NCBI RefSeq assembly: GCF_002514735.1
Contig: NZ_KZ300476.1
Location: 186,001-250,000 of the forward strand
DNA from: Sediminicola luteus
GTDB lineage: Bacteria > Bacteroidota > Bacteroidia > Flavobacteriales > Flavobacteriaceae
Reading direction: 5' to 3'
DNA: 64,000 nucleotides
A model generated the notes under the pieces. The model saw only the letters and a program-made list of their open reading frames with translations, was not told where the DNA came from and ran no database searches. Below are positions 10,057 to 17,374 of the stretch, piece by piece. Numbering within the stretch: position 1 is the stretch's first letter; every line of letters begins with the position of its first letter. A program made the translations under genes and the position numbers.

Positions 10057-11454
10057 ATGCGTCCATTCCTTTTCATATTTTTCGCCTTTTCCCTCCTATC
10101 ATGCTATCAAATGTCAAGCGATTCCATAGTAGAAGGCACACTCGAGGTTCCTGAAAATCGGAATGACCCAAATTCAAGAAGTTTATTTTTAAAGTATAAG
10201 GTATTAAAAGCCCTATCACCCGACTCCTTAAAAGCTCCTATAGTCTATTTACAGGGTGGCCCCGGCGGTGCTACCTTGATTATGGAAAAATACTTTTTAG
10301 AACATCCCTTACGAAAGGATCGTGATATTGTTTTAATGGATCAACGCGGTACCGGGGAATCTAGTGCCATATGTACTGATTTGGGTCAGTCTGTATTTGA
10401 GCTTATGCGTCAAAACCTCAATTTGACCGAAAATGTGAAAGCTACACAGGCCCTGTTGGCATCTTGCAAAAAGTATGCTGAAAATAACAATGTGGATCTA
10501 GCCGGCTATAATAGCCGGGAAAATGCAGCTGATTTTGAAGATCTTCGAAAATCATTGGGATACGAAGCATGGAATATACACGGTTCATCGTACGGAACCA
10601 GACTGGGTCTGACCTTTATGCGTGATTTTCCAGGTGGTATCCGTAGTGCCGTATTTGCAGGTGTGCTACCCATAGAATCGGGTGATCTTGCCAGTAAAGT
10701 ATTGAATATTGAACGATCTTTAGACTTAGTATTTGAAAACTGTACATCGAACCCGAACTGTCATTCAAGATTTCCCGATTTAAAAAACCGTTTAAAGACA
10801 GTCTTGACAACATTGGATGAAACCCCTTGGCATTTGAAATATAAGGGAAATGATTTCGTGTTGAATGCTCACGATGCCTTCTCCCTAATTATCCTTCAAC
10901 TGTATGACCGCCGTACCATAGGTCAAATTCCCTCCTTTATAGAAGCTCTCGAAAACAAGGACACCAAACCCATAGTTCATAGTTTACAAGGATATGAGCC
11001 ATTCATTGGAATGGTTAATATCGCTATGCATTATTCCGTTATGGCCTACGAAGAATTCCCTTTTAGTCCTATGGAAAAAATAGATGAAGCTATAAAAAAC
11101 GCACATTTTAAAAATGCTTATGCTTCGACCCTTCCTTTTTATGAAATCATCGCCGACTGGCACCCATATCGAGCAGCTCCAATAGAGAATGAAGCCGTGG
11201 TTTCGGATATTCCAACCTTATTGATATCAGGTGAATTTGATCCTGCAACCCCACCATTTGATGCGCTTAGCACACAAAAACATTTGGTAAATGGCTATGC
11301 CGTGGTGTTCGAAAACGAAAGTCATCATTTCTCCAACCCCTGTCTCACCCAAATCATAACCGATTTCATCGATTCCCCTTTTCAAAAACCCAATATGGAT
11401 TGTAGCTCAAAAGTGGCACCTATACCATGGGATTTAGAACGCCAAAACCCTTAA
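10057..11454 (+). CDS. Alpha/beta-hydrolase lipoprotein, TAP-like peptidase family
   Basis: Likely envelope peptidase or esterase related to prolyl/tripeptidyl aminopeptidases. The lipoprotein signal ends at LLSC (Cys16). The fold markers are the oxyanion loop LQGGPGG, the nucleophile elbow GSSYG (Ser178), SGEFDPATPP carrying the acid, and NESHHFSNP carrying the His, so the catalytic triad is complete; the C-terminal TAP-like domain is present. The open frame reaches back to 9937, across the terminator, but only the ATG at 10057 gives a signal peptide. Its A+T-richer codon choice than its neighbours suggests a different history. It converges on and overlaps the next gene by 4 bases. Confidence 0.85.
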   Translation: MRPFLFIFFAFSLLSCYQMSSDSIVEGTLEVPENRNDPNSRSLFLKYKVLKALSPDSLKAPIVYLQGGPGGATLIMEKYFLEHPLRKDRDIVLMDQRGTGESSAICTDLGQSVFELMRQNLNLTENVKATQALLASCKKYAENNNVDLAGYNSRENAADFEDLRKSLGYEAWNIHGSSYGTRLGLTFMRDFPGGIRSAVFAGVLPIESGDLASKVLNIERSLDLVFENCTSNPNCHSRFPDLKNRLKTVLTTLDETPWHLKYKGNDFVLNAHDAFSLIILQLYDRRTIGQIPSFIEALENKDTKPIVHSLQGYEPFIGMVNIAMHYSVMAYEEFPFSPMEKIDEAIKNAHFKNAYASTLPFYEIIADWHPYRAAPIENEAVVSDIPTLLISGEFDPATPPFDALSTQKHLVNGYAVVFENESHHFSNPCLTQIITDFIDSPFQKPNMDCSSKVAPIPWDLERQNP

Positions 11455-13664
11455 TCCACCCCGTTCAACTCCTCCTCGGTATACTCCCCTCCACTTTTTG
11501 GTAAGGTAGCCCTGATTTCTTTTATCTTTTCGGTGGACAAGCCTTTGCCCCCATCGGAAAAGGCGTTGGTCACAAAAGACAATAACGCATTGATATCGGC
11601 ATCGGATATTTCCGGATTGTCGCGCAGCCCGGGCATTACATGTCCGTATTCATAAGTAGTGCCGTTTACGGTAACCGGCCCAGAAAGGCCATGTAAAAGT
11701 ACCTTGGCCAACCGTTCGGTATCCCCAGATACATATTCAGAATCGAGTAAGGGCGGAGCCATTTGGGCTATACCGGCCCCGGTACTACCATGACAGGCGC
11801 TACAGATTTTACTGTATAATAAAGATCCCCGGGTACGGGAATCCATAGTATGTGACTTTTTTCTGTAAATGGGGTTTAACCAGGCCATTTCTTGAGAAGC
11901 CAACACTTTTTGATATTGGACATAAAACCCTTCAGCCAACTCCAATGTTTGTAGTCTATCCGTTTCCAAAGGCACTTCCAGGCCACTAAAAAAGGCTTCG
12001 CGATATAATGGACGCCCTTCATATCGATGTAACAGTACGCCAACAAGCTCATAGAATCGGGCATCAATATGGGCCCATCGGGCCATGGTGGAAGCCAAAT
12101 ACAAATCAATAGTGGGCTGAGCTTTAGATGAAAGCTTTGAATAAGCGGCAAAGACCCCTGAACTTGAATTACTATCAACAAATCCTTCCAAGGCATGAAT
12201 GGCCGCAGCCACCAACTCAGCATCCTGATTATCTAAAACTTTAAGAAGGCTATTCAGTTCTAATTCCCCCATACCCTTTAAAGTATACAGGGCGTGTAAT
12301 TTCGCCTTATCCTCTGTATCTGAGCGCAATAATCCGTTAAGGGTCCCGATTATATCTTGGTCATTCCGAAGAATCAAATGCCGTTGGGCCCTATCATGGA
12401 CCCAACCATTGGCATGGCCCAACAACTCAACCAATTCAGACGAGGCCATGTCCGAAAAATCGGGAATTGGGGCCGTAATCGCCCCTTTGGCCTGAACCCT
12501 TAAAATACGGCCGTAATCGATTATAGTATCCAAGCCTTTTTCTTTGGAACGTTCGCGTAAATACGGACTCAAATAGGCATGGTGTTGTATTACCCCCCTA
12601 TGCATGTCTACTATATAAAGCGCCCCATCGGGGCCGTTGTTTAGGTTTACCGGCCGAAATCCTTCATCGGTAGAAGCCAAAAACTCTTTATCGGGCCAAG
12701 CAAAACCTGCCGAAATACTATCCCCATGAAAGCCCAATACGGTACGTTTTATCAAATTAGCCTCGGGAATACAACTAAAGGCATTTTGGGCATAGCCCTC
12801 TGGAAACACCCCGCCCCTATAAATGGTTGGCCCACAGGCCGCGGTTACTTTTTGCAACAGACTGTCGGCATTTAACACTCCCGGGATATAACCCCGGTTG
12901 ACCGAAGCCGCATGTTTGGGAAATACGCGTTGGGTCTCGGTTAGCACCTCTCCTATACCGTGTTTGGGTGCAAAATGCCGGTTACGCACCAAAACATTGG
13001 GCAACATATAATCGCCCAATAATATCTTGGAGTTGTTATTGTAGTAGAGACGGCCAAAATCGTCTTGGGCTATGCCCCATTGCCCCCTATGGGAGGTGGG
13101 TTCTTTAAGCCATTCCCCATCTTTTCTCTGGTAGCGGTAGTTACTTTTAGCACTATAGATCCAGTTGTCTATATTCAAGACCAGACCATTGGGCTGATGT
13201 TCCGGATTTCCTTCCGGGGCATATTCAGCATCTACCAGCACTCGATTCTTGGGTTGGTCGTTCTCGATCTCTACGAACCATAATCTTGGGGGCTCGGCAT
13301 ACAATAACCCACCATAAACATGGGCCAAGGCACGTGGCATGACTAAACTATCCAAAAAAACCTTGGCATGATCCATGACCCCATCGCCATCGCGGTCTTC
13401 CAGAATTTTTATGGCACCACTGGGGTTTTCTTCGGTAGAGCTTTCCAGGTTCTCCATAAAACCGGTCATCTCTGCCACCCACATTCGTCCTTGATCGTCG
13501 AAGTCCATGGCCACTGGGGTATCCAACAAGGGTTCGGCCGCTAAAACGCTCAACTCAAAACCATCGGCCAAAGAATAGGGCTCCAAGGAAACTTGGGTCT
13601 CTTTGTAATCCGTGGCACAACCCCACAGTATTATCAGTGCCAAAGCACCTACTACATATTTCAT
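11451..13664 (-). CDS. PVC-type heme-binding CxxCH lipoprotein (membrane-bound dehydrogenase domain, HEAT region, cytochrome c)
   Basis: A 737-residue periplasmic electron-transfer/dehydrogenase protein. Lipobox LWGC (Cys16) precedes a beta-propeller of the PVC membrane-bound dehydrogenase type (ADGFELSVLAAEPLLDTPVA at about 36-55, repeated GRMWVAEM/GALYIVDMHRG). A HEAT-like helical section (about 400-590) links to a C-terminal cytochrome c domain with CSACH (Cys621, Cys624, His625) and a distal Met in HVMPGLR. These proteins are common in polysaccharide-degrading bacteria beside Gfo/Idh/MocA and DUF1080 genes. Substrate unknown; oxidation of a sugar with electrons passed to heme is inference. 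It follows the Nudix regulator by 14 bases. Confidence 0.88.
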   Translation of the reverse strand: MKYVVGALALIILWGCATDYKETQVSLEPYSLADGFELSVLAAEPLLDTPVAMDFDDQGRMWVAEMTGFMENLESSTEENPSGAIKILEDRDGDGVMDHAKVFLDSLVMPRALAHVYGGLLYAEPPRLWFVEIENDQPKNRVLVDAEYAPEGNPEHQPNGLVLNIDNWIYSAKSNYRYQRKDGEWLKEPTSHRGQWGIAQDDFGRLYYNNNSKILLGDYMLPNVLVRNRHFAPKHGIGEVLTETQRVFPKHAASVNRGYIPGVLNADSLLQKVTAACGPTIYRGGVFPEGYAQNAFSCIPEANLIKRTVLGFHGDSISAGFAWPDKEFLASTDEGFRPVNLNNGPDGALYIVDMHRGVIQHHAYLSPYLRERSKEKGLDTIIDYGRILRVQAKGAITAPIPDFSDMASSELVELLGHANGWVHDRAQRHLILRNDQDIIGTLNGLLRSDTEDKAKLHALYTLKGMGELELNSLLKVLDNQDAELVAAAIHALEGFVDSNSSSGVFAAYSKLSSKAQPTIDLYLASTMARWAHIDARFYELVGVLLHRYEGRPLYREAFFSGLEVPLETDRLQTLELAEGFYVQYQKVLASQEMAWLNPIYRKKSHTMDSRTRGSLLYSKICSACHGSTGAGIAQMAPPLLDSEYVSGDTERLAKVLLHGLSGPVTVNGTTYEYGHVMPGLRDNPEISDADINALLSFVTNAFSDGGKGLSTEKIKEIRATLPKSGGEYTEEELNGVD

Positions 13665-13678
13665 AGGAAAAACATCAC

Positions 13679-14356
13679 TTAGGATCGAGACTGCTTCTTT
13701 ATTCGATACAATTCAGGGCCTCCCCGAACTCCAATCTTTTTTTCACCCGTAGCTTCCAAAAGATCCAGTTGCATCATTTTTTTTCTAAAATTACGACGAT
13801 CCAACTGTTCATTAAGAATACTCTCGTAAAGATCCTGCAATTCTTTTAAGGTGAAGGCATCGGCCAATAATTCACCGAACAACAAACGCCTTTTCAGGTT
13901 TTGTTTTAAAGTCTCATGGGCATCGGAAAACAAAGTGGCATGATCAAAAGCCAAGGAAGGCAAGGGTTCGTTTATTGGAAACCAGGCCACTTCAGATATA
14001 TGGTTCTTGGCAATTACCGGATGGTTCTCTGGCTTAACCAATGCGTAAAAACAAACGGTAACCACACGTTTGGCCGGGTGGCGGTCTACCTTACTGTATA
14101 TCTTAACCTGTTCTTGATGTATATCGGACATGCCCGTAAGATGGTACAATACCTGATTCACGGCCTCTTCCAAGGTCTGGTCCTTTTCCATTATACCACC
14201 TGGCAACAGCCAATGGTCTTTATAGGGCGCTATAGATCGTTTGACCAACAACACTTTTAAAACCCCTTCATGGAAACCGAAAACCGCACAGTCTACGGTA
14301 ATGGAAACCTCATAGGAGTCCGATACTACGGTCGGGGTTATTAACTTTTCCGTCAC
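13679..14356 (-). CDS. NrtR/AraR-like Nudix-domain transcriptional regulator
   Basis: DNA-binding sugar regulator made of a Nudix-type ligand domain and a C-terminal winged helix. The Nudix part (VDCAVFGF, LPGG, KDQTLEEAVNQVLYHLTG) has lost the full REX3EE catalytic box, as expected for regulators. The winged-helix block FTLKELQDLYESI, DRRNFRKKMMQLDLLE matches Bacteroides AraR-type proteins. An ATG at 14422 is in frame, but it lies upstream of a likely transcription start and a palindrome sits in the extra sequence; the GTG at 14356 gives the N-terminal length typical of the family. Probably controls itself and the downstream cytochrome gene. Confidence 0.85.
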   Translation of the reverse strand: MTEKLITPTVVSDSYEVSITVDCAVFGFHEGVLKVLLVKRSIAPYKDHWLLPGGIMEKDQTLEEAVNQVLYHLTGMSDIHQEQVKIYSKVDRHPAKRVVTVCFYALVKPENHPVIAKNHISEVAWFPINEPLPSLAFDHATLFSDAHETLKQNLKRRLLFGELLADAFTLKELQDLYESILNEQLDRRNFRKKMMQLDLLEATGEKKIGVRGGPELYRIKKQSRS

Positions 14357-14378
14357 TTCTATTCTTTTTATCGCGAAA

Positions 14379-14438
14379 ACGATAGGCGGCCTATCGTGTT
14401 TACCTGCGTAAAATACACACATTATCCCGGACACCAAA
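14379..14438 (-). promoter_or_regulatory. Promoter with two palindromes, candidate autoregulatory operator of the Nudix regulator
   Basis: On the - strand TTTG (14435-14438) is followed after 19 bases by TATTTTAC (14408-14415), a 6/8 match to the -7 box. Over and just downstream of the start site lie TTTAC-CTGC-GTAAA (14399-14412) and a perfect ACGATAGG-CGG-CCTATCGT (14379-14397). Operators placed there would block transcription, which suits autorepression. Confidence 0.55.
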
Positions 14439-14652
14439 AAAGAGGCCCCATTGTTTTACAAAATCGGCTTGTATAGGGTAAAAATATCTCGAATACACCA
14501 TTACTTCCCCAAAATCGGTATGCAGATATATGCAAAAAAACAGTGGCGAAAACCATTTCCTAAAAACCAAAAAATAGTCGCAATCGTTTTCGGTTTCAAC
14601 GATTTTCAAGAAAAAAGAAGAAGCGATACAGATTCGTCAGAACGGTCAAAAC

Positions 14653-14696
14653 ATGACTTTGGTCATATCTTTCCTGCCCCTCTCGGCCTAACTTTA
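14653..14696 (+). promoter_or_regulatory. FNR/DNR-like operator and -7 box of the universal stress gene
   Basis: The perfect palindrome ATGAC-TTTG-GTCAT (14653-14666) resembles the TTGAY-N4-RTCAA sites at 50-55 kb. TAACTTTA (14689-14696) matches the TAnnTTTG -7 box at 7 of 8 positions, and its centre is 33 bp from the operator centre, the same spacing as at three of those sites. The gene's ATG is 97 bases beyond the operator. The remaining 14357-14763 intergenic sequence shows nothing else I can call. Confidence 0.55.
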
Positions 14697-14763
14697 CAAT
14701 ACACTGATCATCAAGGTAAAAACCTACGATATCGGTGTCGCAAACCCCTTAAAACCACCGCCT

Positions 14764-15573
14764 ATGAACACTATAAAAGAAATATTGATTCCGTTCAATT
14801 TCATGCCCAGTTCCAAAAAAGCATTGGTTTATGCCTTGAACTACATAAACAGGGACGAGGATGTAAATATTAGGGCCTTAATGGTACTTGACCGTAAGAT
14901 CAATGAAACCCTAATGAATGATTATCAAGAGGACTTTCAAAAGTTTTTGGAACCCCATCTAAACCCTCTAAAAAAGAAACCCAGTCTACATTTTGATTAT
15001 GGCGATTTGACCGAGCGGGTATTGGACAACCAAAAAAAATGGAACTCAAATTTGGTTATTATGGGTACCCGGGGCGATATGGATTACGGCGCCGTATTGG
15101 CCACACGTACCTCGCACTTGGTCTTGGAGGCCGATTGCCCGGTACTCAGTATTCCGTTGATCTGCCATAGGGAAGACCAAGAACCGAAAAAGATCGCCTT
15201 GGTGTTGGGACATGAAGAAATTGAGGACAAAAACCTATTGCTGACCCTTTTGGAGGTAGTAAGGCACTTTAATGCCAAACTATATGTACTCACGGTTTAT
15301 CCGGACCAGATTTTCCACGATGCGGAAGAAAGACAGATTGATGCAAAAAACGAATCTACCTTGGAGTACTATTTAGAGCATTTTTATGAGGCACATACCT
15401 ATAAAAAAAGTACGGATTTGGAAGAAGAGATACAGCGCTACATCAAAGAACATGATATAGATATCTTATCGATACTACCCAGAAACCACCTGCACAGGGG
15501 CAAAGCCTCCAAGGGGAAACTTACAGCACTTTTGACCATTCATTCAAGAATTCCGGTTTTGGCCCTTGATTGA
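14764..15573 (+). CDS. Universal stress protein with two UspA domains
   Basis: Cytoplasmic stress protein of 269 residues with two UspA folds, about 1-140 and 141-269. The first begins IKEILIPFNFMPSSKKAL and holds the nucleotide-loop-like VIMGTRGD and ADCPVLSIP; the second (KKIALVLGHEE to IHSRIPVLALD) lacks a clear G-x2-G-x9-G[ST] loop and may not bind ATP. Tandem Usp proteins in Bacteroidota are often induced under oxygen limitation. The FNR-like operator upstream supports that here, but this remains inference. Confidence 0.88.
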   Translation: MNTIKEILIPFNFMPSSKKALVYALNYINRDEDVNIRALMVLDRKINETLMNDYQEDFQKFLEPHLNPLKKKPSLHFDYGDLTERVLDNQKKWNSNLVIMGTRGDMDYGAVLATRTSHLVLEADCPVLSIPLICHREDQEPKKIALVLGHEEIEDKNLLLTLLEVVRHFNAKLYVLTVYPDQIFHDAEERQIDAKNESTLEYYLEHFYEAHTYKKSTDLEEEIQRYIKEHDIDILSILPRNHLHRGKASKGKLTALLTIHSRIPVLALD

Positions 15574-15644
15574 ACCTAAAGGCCCTAACGGCCTACTAAT
15601 AAAAACATAGACAGTATTAAAAACAAACCCATAATTGCGAAAAC

Positions 15645-17264
15645 ATGATTACGGAAACCATCTCACTTGAAAAGTACGGTATCAAAGACGCCAATGCCCA
15701 TTGGAACATGAGTGCCGAAGACCTGCAGAAGAAAACCATCGAACTAGGACTGGGAACCGAGACCGATAATGGGACCTTGGCCATAAACACCGGAAAATTT
15801 ACCGGACGTTCGCCAAAAGATCGCTTTTTGGTAAAAGACGATTACACTAAGGATCGTGTATGGTGGGGACGTATCAACAAACCGATATCCCCAGAAAATT
15901 TTGACATCCTTCAGGAAGAAATCGTAAAATACCTAAGCGGTAAGGAAATATATGTAAGGGATGCCGCCGTCTGTGCCGATCCCAACTATACCATGAACGT
16001 ACGTACCATTACCGAATACCCCTGGTCCAACTACTTCATCAAAAACATGTTCCTACGCTTAAACGAAAAGCAACTGGAAAATTTTGAGGAAGAATGGCTG
16101 GTGCTTTGTGCCCCAGGATATGAAGCCCCAGACCCACAAGCCGTAGGTATTATCGCCGGTAACTTCTCCATTTTGAACTTTACCAAAAAAATCGCCTTGG
16201 TAGGAGGTTCTGCCTATACCGGGGAGATGAAAAAAGGCATCTTCTCTGCCCTTAACCTTATATTACCCGTAGAAAAGAACGTATTGCCCATGCACTGTTC
16301 GGCCAATGTAGGCGAGTTTGGCGACACCGCTATTTTCTTTGGTCTTTCCGGTACTGGTAAAACCACGCTTTCCGCCGACCCTAACCGTAAACTTATCGGG
16401 GACGATGAGCACGGTTGGACCCCAGAAAACACCATTTTCAACTTTGAAGGCGGTTGTTATGCCAAGGCCATAGACCTTACCGAAGAAAAAGAACCGGATA
16501 TTTATAGGGCCATTAGACCCGGTGCCTTGTTGGAGAACATCGTTTTCAAGGAAGGTACCAAGGAGGTCGATTATTTCGATAGCACCATTACCCAAAATAC
16601 CCGGGTGAGTTATCCGATAAACCATATCGACAACATTCAAATGCCACAGTATGCCGAGAATATCAAAAACATATTCTTCCTTACCTGTGATGCCTTTGGG
16701 GTATTGCCACCCGTTTCCAAACTGAATCCGGGCCAGGCCGCTTACCACTTTATTTCGGGCTATACGGCCAAAGTGGCCGGTACTGAAGCCGGAATCAATG
16801 AGCCCGTACCTTCGTTCTCAGCTTGTTTCGGGGAGCCTTTTATGCCATTGCACCCTACGGTTTATGCCGAAATGCTCAGTAAAAAAATGCAGGAGGCCGG
16901 GGTAAATGTTTGGCTGATCAATACCGGATGGAGCGGTGGCCCCTACGGTGTTGGTTCTAGGATAAAACTGAAATATACCCGTGCCATGATCACGGCAATC
17001 CTCAAAGGCCAATTGGATGATGTAGAATACCAAGAACACCCCATTTTTGGCTTGAACATGCCAAAATATGTACCCGGTGTGCCTATGGAAATCTTGGATC
17101 CGATGAATACTTGGCTACAAAAAGGAGGTTATATCAGTAAGGCCATACAATTGGCCCATGCCTTCCACATCAATTTTGACAAATTTGCCAGCGAGGCTTC
17201 TGAAGAAATCTTGAACGGTGGGCCACTAATCGATTCACACCACGGATTGGATGACCATGTATAA
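15645..17264 (+). CDS. pckA: Phosphoenolpyruvate carboxykinase (ATP)
   Basis: Converts oxaloacetate and ATP to PEP and CO2, the first gluconeogenic step. The 539-residue length is exactly that of the ATP-dependent family. Seen are the kinase-1a P-loop GLSGTGKTTLSAD, the metal-binding GDDEHGW, RSPKDRF, and the C-terminal NTGWSGGPYGVG. Growth on hexuronates yields pyruvate and triose phosphate, so PckA next to sugar-acid genes is sensible but not diagnostic. It stands alone between the stress protein and a terminator. Confidence 0.97.
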   Translation: MITETISLEKYGIKDANAHWNMSAEDLQKKTIELGLGTETDNGTLAINTGKFTGRSPKDRFLVKDDYTKDRVWWGRINKPISPENFDILQEEIVKYLSGKEIYVRDAAVCADPNYTMNVRTITEYPWSNYFIKNMFLRLNEKQLENFEEEWLVLCAPGYEAPDPQAVGIIAGNFSILNFTKKIALVGGSAYTGEMKKGIFSALNLILPVEKNVLPMHCSANVGEFGDTAIFFGLSGTGKTTLSADPNRKLIGDDEHGWTPENTIFNFEGGCYAKAIDLTEEKEPDIYRAIRPGALLENIVFKEGTKEVDYFDSTITQNTRVSYPINHIDNIQMPQYAENIKNIFFLTCDAFGVLPPVSKLNPGQAAYHFISGYTAKVAGTEAGINEPVPSFSACFGEPFMPLHPTVYAEMLSKKMQEAGVNVWLINTGWSGGPYGVGSRIKLKYTRAMITAILKGQLDDVEYQEHPIFGLNMPKYVPGVPMEILDPMNTWLQKGGYISKAIQLAHAFHINFDKFASEASEEILNGGPLIDSHHGLDDHV

Positions 17265-17288
17265 GGACTAACTTACCAATTCAACCCT

Positions 17289-17332
17289 GAAAAGGTCGCT
17301 CTCCTCCCCCGGTAGCGGCCTTTTCAATTTTT
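17289..17332 (+). terminator. Rho-independent terminator of pckA
   Basis: A 12-bp stem (GAAAAGGTCGCT with AGCGGCCTTTTC, one G-U pair) with a 13-base loop, 24 bases after the pckA stop, is followed by a T-rich tract. Confidence 0.8.
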
Positions 17333-17358
17333 AACCCAAACTTTATTTGCTAAGTTTG
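17328..17358 (+). promoter_or_regulatory. Candidate promoter of the LamG-SARP regulator
   Basis: TAAGTTTG (17351-17358) is a perfect TAnnTTTG -7 box; TTTT sits 19 bases before it in the -33 position (one mismatch to TTTG). The predicted start of transcription is about 10 bases before the TTG start codon. Confidence 0.45.
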
Positions 17359-17374
17359 TAGCTAGTCTAATTTT

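Noticed and set aside
15580-15594. Hairpin AGGCC-CTAAC-GGCCT after the universal stress gene
   Set aside because: Only a 5-bp stem and no T tract; not a convincing terminator.
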